A stretch of 39,801 nucleotides of DNA. Source: Planctomycetota bacterium. GTDB taxonomy: Bacteria > Planctomycetota > J058 > JAJDCP01. The stretch covers positions 1 through 39,801 of the forward strand of contig JAJDCP010000162.1 of the NCBI GenBank assembly GCA_029260765.1. The letters are read 5' to 3'. The notes under the pieces are model-generated. The model was not told where the DNA came from. It did no database searches and saw only the letters and a program-made list of their open reading frames with translations. Shown here piece by piece: positions 24,214 to 32,154 of the stretch. The position numbers and the translations under genes are program-made. Each line of letters opens with the position of its first letter. Positions within the stretch are counted from its first letter, which is position 1.

Positions 24214-25928
24214 GGCTGTCCGGATCCAGGCCTCGCCTTCTGCCGTGCGTGCCAGCACGCCGCGCACACCAACAGCGCGAGCGCCAGTCCCACGAACACA
24301 AGCTTCCAGGCGACCCCCGGGGGCCCTGCATAGTAGGCGCGCAGCTGGCCCGCCTCGGCCGGTGGCAACGTCACTTGCAGACGCCCTTCAGCTGTCATTC
24401 CCCAGACCTGCTCGCGCCCATCGACCTCCACTCTCCAACCCGGGAACGCGTACTGGTTCAACACCGCCGAACACGAGTCGGGGCTGCTGTAGGTCCATTG
24501 GATGCAGTAGGGATTGCTGTCCGCAGCAGGCTGGCCGCGACCGGGAGCGGAGATCTCGAGTAGCGGCGAGGTTCCACGCACATTCAAGAGCTCAGGCCGC
24601 GCGTCTCTGGGAAGAAACTCGCCGACCCAGGCCAGGGTCTTGACGCCGTCCGGCAAGCCTGCGCAATCCTCTTCGACAAGCGCCTCGACCGTCGGCATGT
24701 CGGCCAGCGCAGGGTGATCGAGGACTTGTAGCTGGTTCGCGTGCCAGCCGAGACCCACGACCAGAAGCAGCGGGGCCCACTTCCGCCAGCGTTCTCGCAA
24801 GGCCTCTCCCAGGCCCAGAGCGAGCAGCAACTGCAGCAACGCGCAGACGGCCAGTAGACGCCAGGGAAACTGGACCAGGCGCAGCCACTCCCCGGAACGC
24901 CAGACCCAGCTGGCCAGGGGCAGCATCAGCAGAATCAGTGCCCCATACAAGACGCCTCCGAAGCGGAAGACCAGACGCTTCCGCGCGCTCCACAGTCCCG
25001 CGAGGGCCAGCACGAGATGGAAGGCACCGAGCTGGAAGGAGATGCCATCCTGGTCTGAGCTCGGAATGGAGTAGCCGAAACGCCACTGCCGGCTGACCAG
25101 CTGCCACGGCTGCACATGATGCTGCTCGGCCCTGTAGTTCCCCTGTGTCGCCTTGTCCAGGCGCACCTCAGAGCTGAGACCATGCACGGGCGCCCAATAG
25201 AAGCTGCTCAGCGCCAGGCCCAGCAGCATGCCGATGGCCCCCCAGACAGCCAGCTGCCTCCGCACAGCGCGGGAGGCCTCGAGCACCAGGCTGAGACTCA
25301 GCAGCCCGAAGACCGGCCAATAGACGAGAGCCACGGCAGGGTGCGCGGCAGTCAATAGCGCCAGCGCGGCAGCCAGGCCCAGGCTGGCGGTCCACAGCCG
25401 GCCTCCGCTCTCGAGCCGCTTCCGTAGCAGAAGAGCGGCACACACCGGCCAGGGCGTGAGCAGCATCGCTGCCAGCTCGGAGAAGTCTCCGCGCACATAG
25501 AAATTCACGTACAGGTAGGGCGTCAGCAGAAACACGCCCGCGCCGAACAAGCCCGGCATACGCAGCTGGCGCGCCAGGCAGAAAGCGCCCAGGCCACCGA
25601 TCCCCACGAAGCTGCCGGCAGCCAGCAGGGTCGCGAGCGCCGGCCCCACGCCTGGCAGCAGATCCCAGGCCGCGGCCAGGTAGAAGAACACGGGTTGGTA
25701 GAACACGAAGGTCGGATAGCCGTAGCCACCTGCCAGATCGGGAAGCCAGCGCGGATAGACGAATCCCTCCGCGAGCGCCTGCCCGAAGAGCTTGACCAGC
25801 ACCGGGTAACGCAGCAGGTCATGGGTGCCGGGGTAGCCACCAAAATGGAGGAGGGGCAGGCAGACGCCCACCACCAGGCCGACCAGGCCCAGGCCAGTAG
25901 CCACCGTTTTCAGCCTGGAAGTACGCAC
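24198..25928 (-). CDS. GT-C-like membrane protein (6-pyruvoyl-tetrahydropterin synthase-related family)
   Basis: A 576-residue protein with about eleven helices. The first loop reads GGYPGTHDLLRYPVLVKLFG, followed by GFVYPRWLPDLAGGYGYPTF and FYQPVFFYLAA, the pattern of the membrane family named PTPS-related, which is a GT-C glycosyltransferase-like fold and not a pterin enzyme. A beta-rich extracytoplasmic domain near the end (AFPGWRVEVDGREQ) matches the architecture of the convergent YfhO-like protein, so the two may act in the same surface-glycan process (inference). The start is a GTG at 25928 after a G-rich stretch; a GTG eight codons later is possible. Confidence 0.78.
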   Translation of the reverse strand: MRTSRLKTVATGLGLVGLVVGVCLPLLHFGGYPGTHDLLRYPVLVKLFGQALAEGFVYPRWLPDLAGGYGYPTFVFYQPVFFYLAAAWDLLPGVGPALATLLAAGSFVGIGGLGAFCLARQLRMPGLFGAGVFLLTPYLYVNFYVRGDFSELAAMLLTPWPVCAALLLRKRLESGGRLWTASLGLAAALALLTAAHPAVALVYWPVFGLLSLSLVLEASRAVRRQLAVWGAIGMLLGLALSSFYWAPVHGLSSEVRLDKATQGNYRAEQHHVQPWQLVSRQWRFGYSIPSSDQDGISFQLGAFHLVLALAGLWSARKRLVFRFGGVLYGALILLMLPLASWVWRSGEWLRLVQFPWRLLAVCALLQLLLALGLGEALRERWRKWAPLLLVVGLGWHANQLQVLDHPALADMPTVEALVEEDCAGLPDGVKTLAWVGEFLPRDARPELLNVRGTSPLLEISAPGRGQPAADSNPYCIQWTYSSPDSCSAVLNQYAFPGWRVEVDGREQVWGMTAEGRLQVTLPPAEAGQLRAYYAGPPGVAWKLVFVGLALALLVCAACWHARQKARPGSGQPQSAG

Positions 25929-25954
25929 AGCCCCCCCGGATCCGCGTCTGCCAG

Positions 25955-25983
25955 ACTCTGCGTCGACGGTCTGGTGCTGTCAA
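25955..25983 (-). promoter_or_regulatory. Possible promoter of the PTPS-related membrane gene
   Basis: On the - strand a perfect TTGACA (25983-25978) is followed after 17 bases by CAGAGT, which matches the -10 consensus at only three positions. It lies between the tetR stop and the start of the membrane protein gene. An inverted repeat CCAGAC/GTCTGG overlaps the spacer and could be an operator or a weak hairpin. Confidence 0.35.
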
Positions 25984-26031
25984 TGGAGGCTGTGGGAAAG
26001 ATCGCTGCGTCCGGTACGAAGCGCCTCAGAT

Positions 26032-26658
26032 TCAGGCGGCTCCGCCCAGCAGGCGATCGAGCAACGCCTCGACGATCCAATGCAGGTGCTGGCGGCGTTC
26101 TTCGAGGGCGGTCTCAGACAACGGATCCTCGCCCCAAAGCCCGCCGAGCACCGGCGCGAAGATGAAGTAGTTGACCACCAGGCCGGAGAAATCGCAGTAG
26201 AACTGGCGGGCAGAGAGCATGCCCTCGGCAGGGGTGACATCGCGCAGAGCCGCCTCCATCCAGCGGAACAAGCCCGCCATCTGCGCCTGGATATGCAGCA
26301 GCTGCTCGGGATCGCCGCGCGACAGCAGGTTCTGCACCAGACGCGGCGCGTGCTGATGGGAGCCGATGAAGTCGAGATAGGCGTCGATCATGCGGTGGAT
26401 GCGCTCGCGCAGGGGGCCTTCTTCTTTGGTGAAGGCCTCGGCGAGCGCGTCTTGATGCGCCTGGTAGTAGCGCTCGAGCACACGCGCGAACAGGCCCTTC
26501 TTGTTCTTGTAGTAGTAGAAGACCAGCGCCTTGTTCACACCCGCCACGTCGGCGACCTCGCGGATGCTGACACCGTCGTAGCCTTTTTCTCCCAGAAGTT
26601 GCTCGGCTGCGTCGAGGATTTGCACCGCACGCTCGTTCGAAGTCTCGGCAACGCTCAT
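26032..26658 (-). CDS. TetR/AcrR family transcriptional regulator
   Basis: A 208-residue regulator. The N-terminal domain has the usual three helices, with the helix-turn-helix in VSIREVADVAGVNKALVFYY (about 30-49). The remaining helices would form the ligand-binding and dimer domain. The ATG at 26658 lies behind AGAGGGA; an in-frame ATG at 26685 is the alternative. It is divergent from the large lipoprotein gene, and two closely related inverted repeats lie between them, so it most likely represses itself and that gene. The ligand is unknown. Confidence 0.9.
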   Translation of the reverse strand: MSVAETSNERAVQILDAAEQLLGEKGYDGVSIREVADVAGVNKALVFYYYKNKKGLFARVLERYYQAHQDALAEAFTKEEGPLRERIHRMIDAYLDFIGSHQHAPRLVQNLLSRGDPEQLLHIQAQMAGLFRWMEAALRDVTPAEGMLSARQFYCDFSGLVVNYFIFAPVLGGLWGEDPLSETALEERRQHLHWIVEALLDRLLGGAA

Positions 26659-26689
26659 GGTTCCATTCCCTCTTGGGTCCCTCATGCCT

Positions 26690-26707
26690 TTTAACCGATT
26701 GGTGAAA
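26690..26707. promoter_or_regulatory. TetR operator 1
   Basis: TTTAACCGATTGGTGAAA is an inverted repeat of two 7-base arms (TTTAACC and GGTGAAA, one mismatch) around GATT. It sits about 32 bases before the preferred tetR start and just upstream of the lipoprotein gene's -35, where a bound repressor could affect both genes. It shares the AACCNATTGGT core with operator 2. Confidence 0.65.
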
Positions 26708-26714
26708 TTTTGTC

Positions 26715-26742
26715 TTGGGAAATTTGATCCGGACAGTAGAAT
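26715..26742 (+). promoter_or_regulatory. Promoter of the large lipoprotein gene
   Basis: TTGGGA (26715-26720) and TAGAAT (26737-26742) are 16 bases apart and match the sigma70 consensus at four and five of six positions. Transcription would start near 26749, inside operator 2, which fits repression by the divergent TetR protein. Confidence 0.5.
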
Positions 26743-26747
26743 CTGGA

Positions 26748-26763
26748 TTAACCCATTGGTTAA
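26748..26763. promoter_or_regulatory. TetR operator 2
   Basis: TTAACCCATTGGTTAA is a perfect inverted repeat of 6-base arms around CATT. It overlaps the predicted transcription start of the lipoprotein gene. It matches operator 1 in the core, and the two centres are about 57 bases apart, or roughly five and a half helix turns. Confidence 0.7.
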
Positions 26764-26789
26764 ATTTCGCTCCGATATGGAGGCATGCT

Positions 26790-28979
26790 GTGCCGTATCC
26801 TCAGAACCTGTTCGTCATCTGTCTCTTGAGTCTGGGCCTGGTGGCCGGCTGCTCCCAAGGAGGGAGCTCTGGCTCGAGCACCGCTACGACCGGCACCAGC
26901 ACCGGCGGAACCAGCACCCCTGGCGGAACCACCAGTCCTGGTCCTACCATCGGTGCCACTGCCAACCCCAGCCCGGTGACCCCCGTCCCGGCGGTCGCTC
27001 CGCCGGGCAGCGCCACCAACCTTCCCCAGTGGCAGACCGCACTGGCGGCACTGGCGATGGGGCCCCCGGTTCCACTACGTTTTGAAGGCCCGGCCGTCGC
27101 TGCCTACAACCAGCTGATCGCCGATGCCTGGCCGCACGTGGCCCCCCGCATCGAGAGCGAGGTCGAGGCTGCTCTGCAACAGCAGATCGGTCAGGCGCTC
27201 AACGGCATCTCCTTGCTCTCTTTGAGCAGTGTACAGCTCGACGCCGCGGCCTCGCCCGCGCTGAACACCTCCGCTCCGGCGCCGACGCAGTCCGTCCTGC
27301 TACAGCTTCCAACCGCACCGGGGGTGTGGCAGCTCGAGTTTGATGCGATGGTCGGCGGGACCTTTCCGATCAATATCGGCGGCTTCACCCAGAACATCAC
27401 CCTGCAGGCGCCCCTGCAGGTCGTTGTGCAGGACGTGCGCGCCGAGATGCCCATCGACGTCGACCTGAGTGGACCCATACCGGTGATCGGCAACGCCGGC
27501 ACGCCGCAGATTCAGCTGCAGATCGTGGTCAGCTCGAGCAATCCACTGTTGAACGGGCTCGGAGGCCTGTTGACCCAGGTGCTCGATCCCATTGTGCGCG
27601 CGGCTCTGACGGTAGGCGCCTACTACGCGCAGTGGCAGCTCGGTCAGGTGCAGGGGATGCTGCCGAACTCCACGCAATGGGGCCAGGGAGGCCAACCGCT
27701 GCCGACTCTGAGCAACGGGCCCAACCTCGACTCGTTGGCCAGTGTCATCGCGGATGAGCTCCAGCTGAACCACATGCCCTTCGAGATGGTCTATCCGGCC
27801 GTATTCGACCAACCGCACAGTGGTGGCCAGGTTGTGGAGTACCGGCACTGGGGCGACTCTGCGCTCTGGACCGGAGGCTATCTGGCCGCAGAGTCGTACC
27901 GCTTCGACCACAACGGCGACCCCCGTGCCCTGGCCGGCGCCCAACGACTGGTGACCGGCTATGAGCTCTGCTCGCAAGTCGTGCCCGCGCCCCAACAGGG
28001 ACTGCTCGCCCGAACTACCATGCCGCTGGGCTCCCCGCACGCCCTGCCCCTGGCGACCAAAGGCAACTACTTCACCGGCACCGTCAATGGCCAGATGTAC
28101 GCTGCCCTGGGGGACACCTCACGCGACTCCTACACCGGCACCATGTTCGGGTTGGGACAGGCCTACCACCGGATCCCATCTTTGCGCGGACAGATCGCCC
28201 CGATCGTCGAACGGCTACTGACGTATCTCGACACCCACGGTTGGACGGTCTACAAGGCTCCCAATCAGACCAACAACCTCACGGGCAATGAGTGGTCGGT
28301 CACCTTCTCCCAGTCGCCGACCGCGGTGCTGAACTTCGCGACCATCGGCAACATGATCGACCCCCAGCAGTTCGGTGCGATGCACCAGCAGATGGCGGGA
28401 CTGTCGAGCATGCTCTGGTTCCCGACCTGGGCCAGCGCGATGGAGATCCACGAGTCCTACTACAAGTTCAACCTCGGCCACATGAACCTGCTCAGCCTGC
28501 TCGAGCTCGAGACCGACCCCGACCGCTACCGCGACTACCTGACCGTGCTGCGCGTGATGCGCAATGCGGTGGCCCACCACGACAACCCCTGGTTCAACGC
28601 TGTCAACGGCGTGGCGCTGCCGCCCCAGGCCGTGGCGACCGGACAACAGGTGCAGCAGGAGCTGTGGTATTGGAGCCAACGGCCGCGTCGGGGTTTTGTC
28701 GCCTCGAACAGCACCAACCCGAACATCGCCAAGACCACCTACGTGGCCAACCTGCCGAACGCAAACAACTCACCCTCGTCGCCGTTCGTCACGGGACCGC
28801 GCCCGATGGAAGTGGCCGTGTATCCCGTGCCGATTCCGTTGCGGCCCAACACGTCCTTCGTGTGGAGCTCCAGCCCGTTCGAGCTCGATGGCTACTGGGC
28901 CGACCCGAAGGAGCAACACCCGGGCATCGACCTGCTGCTGCCTCTGTATATCTCGCAGAACCACGGCATGCTGCCTTAG
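26790..28979 (+). CDS. Large secreted lipoprotein of unknown function
   Basis: A 729-residue lipoprotein. The signal peptide ends in the lipobox LVAGC (C21), followed by a Ser/Thr/Gly/Pro-rich linker to about residue 75. The mature part has an amphipathic first half (IGQALNGISLLSLSSVQLDA, FPINIGGFTQNITLQAPLQV) and a helical second half with conserved-looking aromatic motifs such as EYRHWGDSALWTGGYLAAES, ESYYKFNLGHMN and NPWFNAVNG. The HWGDSALWTGGY stretch recalls alpha/alpha-barrel enzymes that act on sugars, but I cannot assign a family. The frame is open from 26715, yet the GTG at 26790 has GGAGG six bases before it and starts the signal peptide. It is divergent from, and probably controlled by, the TetR gene. 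Confidence 0.75.
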   Translation: MPYPQNLFVICLLSLGLVAGCSQGGSSGSSTATTGTSTGGTSTPGGTTSPGPTIGATANPSPVTPVPAVAPPGSATNLPQWQTALAALAMGPPVPLRFEGPAVAAYNQLIADAWPHVAPRIESEVEAALQQQIGQALNGISLLSLSSVQLDAAASPALNTSAPAPTQSVLLQLPTAPGVWQLEFDAMVGGTFPINIGGFTQNITLQAPLQVVVQDVRAEMPIDVDLSGPIPVIGNAGTPQIQLQIVVSSSNPLLNGLGGLLTQVLDPIVRAALTVGAYYAQWQLGQVQGMLPNSTQWGQGGQPLPTLSNGPNLDSLASVIADELQLNHMPFEMVYPAVFDQPHSGGQVVEYRHWGDSALWTGGYLAAESYRFDHNGDPRALAGAQRLVTGYELCSQVVPAPQQGLLARTTMPLGSPHALPLATKGNYFTGTVNGQMYAALGDTSRDSYTGTMFGLGQAYHRIPSLRGQIAPIVERLLTYLDTHGWTVYKAPNQTNNLTGNEWSVTFSQSPTAVLNFATIGNMIDPQQFGAMHQQMAGLSSMLWFPTWASAMEIHESYYKFNLGHMNLLSLLELETDPDRYRDYLTVLRVMRNAVAHHDNPWFNAVNGVALPPQAVATGQQVQQELWYWSQRPRRGFVASNSTNPNIAKTTYVANLPNANNSPSSPFVTGPRPMEVAVYPVPIPLRPNTSFVWSSSPFELDGYWADPKEQHPGIDLLLPLYISQNHGMLP

Positions 28980-29002
28980 CCTGGGACCTGTGTGGAATTG
29001 GG

Positions 29003-29044
29003 CACGGTGACCGCCATCTTGGAGGTCGCCGTGGTTGTTTGTTG
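29003..29044 (+). terminator. Putative terminator of the lipoprotein gene
   Basis: CACGGTGACC (29003-29012) pairs with GGTCGCCGTG (29024-29033) with one mismatch around an 11-base loop. It is followed by the moderately T-rich GTTGTTTGTTGG. It starts 23 bases after the lipoprotein stop. The T tract is weak, so termination may be partial. Confidence 0.45.
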
Positions 29045-29110
29045 GGATGCAGGACCACCTGAACCTGTGATCCGGGCCCGGGTCCGCTACCAGGTGGGGC
29101 CGGAGAAGAA

Positions 29111-29356
29111 CTACCGCCCCGGTTTCCATTCCGAACCTGGGATGGCGTTCCTCCCCGGCTTCCAGGTCGGTCCAGGGAAGCGCCGGCCTCCGGGTCCGCG
29201 CAGACTTCCCACCTCCGCTCTGGCGCCACACAGTTCCTCCGTCGCCCTGCCATATTCGGCGAGCAGGGCACGGATCTTCTTGAGATCCTGACAGCCCTTG
29301 ATCTTCCGGTGCAGGCGGTCGAGCTTGCTTTTTTGCTGGGGTACTCGGTTGGGCAT
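29111..29356 (-). CDS. Possible small protein, 81 residues
   Basis: This lies in the 488-base gap between the lipoprotein gene and the acyltransferase gene, downstream of the latter. The ATG at 29356 has GGAGG four bases before it. The product begins MPNRVPQQKSKLDRLHRKIK, has a charged helical centre (DLKKIRALLAEYGRATEELC) and ends in Pro/Gly/Arg with two WKPGR repeats. I recognise no family. The good ribosome-binding site and coherent helix favour a real gene, while the low-complexity end and GC-rich setting argue against it. Confidence 0.35.
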   Translation of the reverse strand: MPNRVPQQKSKLDRLHRKIKGCQDLKKIRALLAEYGRATEELCGARAEVGSLRGPGGRRFPGPTWKPGRNAIPGSEWKPGR

Positions 29357-29468
29357 AGGACCTCCGGTGGGCGCCCTTTCAGGCAGTTGCCGGATGAATC
29401 CACCAGCTGTGCTCACGGAGGCAGCTTTTTTTGGATTTCTTTGCGGCCGGGCGGCGCATCCGAAGAGG

Positions 29469-30035
29469 CTACTCTTCCTCAGACCGCAGCCGAGGAACCG
29501 TGAAGCGGCCAGGCACACGCGCCATGTGCGGCTGGTAGAAGGCGCGCACTTTGTCCATGTCTGCCCCGATGTCCCCGCTCAACGCCAGACAGGGGCCCAG
29601 CCCGCCGACCCGGCGGCTGTAGTCGAGGAAACCCAGGACCACAGGCACGCTCGCAGCGCGCGCGATGAAGTAGAAGCCAGACTTCCAGTACTCGCGCTTG
29701 CCCCGCGTGCCCTCCGGCGGCACGACCAGGATCATGCGCACCGCTTCGCGGAGCCGGGCGGCGGCCTGCTCGACGACATTCGCGCGCGCCGTGCGGTTGA
29801 TCGGGATGCCCCCCAACCAGCGCATGAACCAGCCGAAAGGGAAGCCGAACAAGGTGTGCTTGCCCATCCATTTGACCTTGAAACCCTTCAGCCAACCCAG
29901 GGCTAGCATGTGGACCAGGTCCCAGTTGCTGGTGTGCGGTGCCGCAATCAGCACGTAGCGAGGCTCTTCGGGGACCTTTCCCTCGAACCGCCAACGCGTG
30001 AACAACAAAAAGATGCGCGCCAGCAGACGTTTCAT
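29469..30035 (-). CDS. PlsC-family acyltransferase
   Basis: A 188-residue acyltransferase of the 1-acyl-glycerol-3-phosphate acyltransferase superfamily. The catalytic HxxxxD is H34-D39 in APHTSNWD, and the phosphate-binding motif is EGTRGK (108-113). A long hydrophobic stretch in between (FGFPFGWFMRWLGGIPINRT) carries the third family motif. It would act at the inner face of the membrane, transferring an acyl chain in phospholipid or lipid A-like synthesis. It belongs to the short subgroup that lacks flanking membrane helices. The ATG at 30035 follows GGGGGA; the open frame extends far upstream, but that part lies antisense to the oxygenase gene. Confidence 0.85.
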   Translation of the reverse strand: MKRLLARIFLLFTRWRFEGKVPEEPRYVLIAAPHTSNWDLVHMLALGWLKGFKVKWMGKHTLFGFPFGWFMRWLGGIPINRTARANVVEQAAARLREAVRMILVVPPEGTRGKREYWKSGFYFIARAASVPVVLGFLDYSRRVGGLGPCLALSGDIGADMDKVRAFYQPHMARVPGRFTVPRLRSEEE

Positions 30036-30190
30036 CGGCCATCCCCCAGAAGAGCCACCCAGTGTAGCCTGGCGGGGGTTCGAATCCTCGCGATTTTCCG
30101 GTTTGCCGCGAGGCAACGCATGGGCGCTCTCAGCCGCCGCAAAGCGGCGCCGGTCGATCGCCGCCAAGGGAGTCCTCGACTCAGGCAGTA

Positions 30191-30199
30191 TGGTAGAAT
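30191..30199 (+). promoter_or_regulatory. Extended -10 promoter of the oxygenase gene
   Basis: TGGTAGAAT has an extended -10 (TGN plus TAGAAT) and ends 31 bases before the preferred GTG start. No clear -35 lies at the right distance, which is normal for extended -10 promoters. Confidence 0.4.
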
Positions 30200-30230
30200 C
30201 GAACAGGCCGCAGTGGACCTGGGAGCTCCG

Positions 30231-30800
30231 GTGTACCTTTTCCATCCGCCCCGAAGAGAATCGTGGACCCGCTACTGCTGGATCGCGCAGGCTTTCAGCG
30301 AGGCGGAATGCGAACGCATCATCGCCCTCGGACGGGCGATCGGGACGGCAACGGGGACCGTCGACAACAGCTCGAGCGGTGGCAAGATTCGAGAGTCGCG
30401 CGTCGCCTGGATCGAGAACCGGCCCGAGAGCGATTGGATCTTCGCGAAACTCGGCGAGCTCGCCCAGCAGGTCAACCGGGAACGCTACCATCTCGACCTG
30501 ACGGGCTTTACGGAGAGCCTGCAATACACCGAATACCCACCGGACGGGCATTACAACTGGCACCAGGACTTTGCCTCCGGGACCTTCTCCATCCGCAAGC
30601 TCAGCCAGGTGGTTCTGCTCTCCGATCCCGCGGACTTCGAGGGGGGTGCCTTGGAGTTCTTCAACGACAAGGGCTGCTACCCGAACCTGCGTGGCACGGT
30701 TGTCATGTTCCCCTCCTTCGAGTTCCATCGCGTCGTCCCCGTCACCCTTGGCCTCCGCTGCTCCCTGGTGTCGTGGGTCAGCGGTCCGCCTTTCCGGTGA
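30231..30800 (+). CDS. 2-oxoglutarate/Fe(II)-dependent oxygenase (prolyl hydroxylase-like)
   Basis: A 189-residue dioxygenase with the complete metal and cosubstrate site: HQD (H111, D113) in YNWHQDF, the distal histidine H166 in FEFHRVVPV, and the 2OG-binding arginine R176 in LRCSLVSW. It has the P4Hc layout (ALEFFNDKGCYPN, RGTVVMFPSF). The likely reaction is hydroxylation of a protein residue or small molecule; the target is not evident. I chose the GTG at 30231 (GGGAG five bases ahead) over a GTG six codons earlier. Its TGA overlaps the GTG of the next gene, so the two are coupled. Confidence 0.82.
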   Translation: MYLFHPPRRESWTRYCWIAQAFSEAECERIIALGRAIGTATGTVDNSSSGGKIRESRVAWIENRPESDWIFAKLGELAQQVNRERYHLDLTGFTESLQYTEYPPDGHYNWHQDFASGTFSIRKLSQVVLLSDPADFEGGALEFFNDKGCYPNLRGTVVMFPSFEFHRVVPVTLGLRCSLVSWVSGPPFR

Positions 30801-32149
30801 GGCGCGTGGGCAGGCTGCTGCCTGCGCCGCGCGTGGTCTCCGCTCTGGCGGCGCTGGCTCTGCATCCCTACGCCAGCCGGGCGCGGCTAGAGGCCTTCCG
30901 GGCACAGCGCCTGCGACGGTTGGTGGCACACGCCGCCGCACGCGTGCCCTTCTACCGCCGGCTGTTTGCCGAGGCGGGCATCGATGCGCAACAGATCCGC
31001 CAGCCCGAAGATCTTCGCCAGCTGCCGATCACGAGCCGGGCACAGCTGCAGGAAGCCTCGCTTTTCGAGCGCCTGTGCGAGGGCGCCAGGGCTGAGAGTC
31101 TGGTCAAACGGCGCACCAGTGGCAGCAGCGGCCAGCCCTTGGACATCTGGCGCACACAGGCTGAAGAGCGGCTGCTGCAGGCGTTTCGCTGGCGGGCACG
31201 CCTGCAGGCAGGCCGGCGGCTCAGCGACCGGTTCTCGACCCTGGCCCATCCGGGCACCACCGATGCGGCGCGCTTTCCCTGGTTGCTGCGTGCGGCCCGA
31301 TCGCTGGGCCTGCAACGCGAGCACCTGATCAGCTGCTTCGATGCACCGGAACAGCAGGCACGGCTGCTCGAAGCACAGCGACCTCAAGTCATCAATGGCC
31401 TCGCCGGCTCGATCTGGCGTCTATCCCAGTACCTGGCTCAGCGTCCGCACCGCCTGCGCCCCCGGTGTCTCCATGTAGGAGGCGAGGTGCTGAACCCTGC
31501 GATGCGCAGCACCATCGAGCGGGCCTTCGCGGCGCCGGTGTTCGATTTCTACGGCAGCCACGAGTGCAACCTGCTCGCCTGGCAATGCCCAGAGGGTTTC
31601 GGCTACCACGTCTGTGACGACAGCCTGGTCCTCGAGGTGCTCCGTGATGGCCAGCCGGTCGCAGAGGGCGAGCTCGGCGCAGTCGTCGTGACCCTGCTGC
31701 ATTCCTATACGATGCCGTTTCTGCGCTAGCAACTGGGCGATCTGGTGCGCAAGGGGGGCCGCTGTCCGTGCGGGCAACCCTTCGACACCATCCGTGCCAT
31801 CGAGGGCCGCATGAACGACGGCTTCTCCCTGCCCGACGGCCGCTGGCTGCATCCCTTCCGGTTCACCAACCTGCTCGTGCCCGACCCCGATGCACCGGTG
31901 CGGCAATTCCAACTGACCCAGGAACGCGAGGACCTGATCCGTGCGCAGCTTGTGGTGGCTCCTGGGGCTTCCCCCGCACGCCTCGATGCGACCCGTGCGG
32001 CCATGCAGCAACTGCTCGGCCCCCAGGTCGAGCTACATTGGACGGTCGTGCCGCGCATCAATCTGGGGACTCATGGCAAATTCAGAGTCTTTCGGTCGAA
32101 GCTCGGCTCGGCCTATGACGGCTACGCCGAAGATGCCCCACCGGCCTGA
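30797..32149 (+). pseudogene. CapK/phenylacetate-CoA ligase-like adenylating enzyme, interrupted by an in-frame TAG
   Basis: The 450-codon frame (before the terminal stop) encodes an adenylate-forming enzyme of the CapK/PaaK group. The ATP loop is RRTSGSSGQPLD, the later core motif is DFYGSHECNLLAWQCPEG, and the C-terminal motif is PFLR-stop-QLGDLVRKGG followed by a cysteine pair (GRCPCG). The TAG at 31727-31729 falls where relatives have tyrosine (R-Y-x-x-G-D), the loop that holds the ATP ribose, and the same frame continues intact to 32149. A single base change from TAT or TAC explains it. As read, translation would stop after 310 residues and lose the hinge and C-terminal lid, so the enzyme should be dead unless the stop is suppressed or is a sequence error. 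The GTG start overlaps the oxygenase stop. Confidence 0.75.
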
Positions 32150-32154
32150 GGCTG

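Noticed and set aside
22870..24267. 465-codon - strand frame within the YfhO-like gene
   Set aside because: It is an antisense frame of a well-supported membrane protein, with no motifs.
25953..25976. CCAGAC/GTCTGG inverted repeat as a terminator of tetR
   Set aside because: The loop is 12 bases and there is no T tract on either side; it may be an operator instead, but evidence is thin.
30045..30941. Upstream extension of the acyltransferase frame to 490 codons
   Set aside because: The extra 300 codons are antisense to the oxygenase gene and carry no acyltransferase features.
31727..31729. TAG as a pyrrolysine codon
   Set aside because: Pyrrolysine use is restricted to a few lineages and enzymes, the position is a tyrosine in relatives, and no PYLIS or pyl genes are visible; a nonsense change is simpler.
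31745..32149. Independent small gene after the TAG of the CapK-like gene
   Set aside because: It is in the same frame and supplies the C-terminal motif of the same enzyme, so it is the rest of the interrupted gene.
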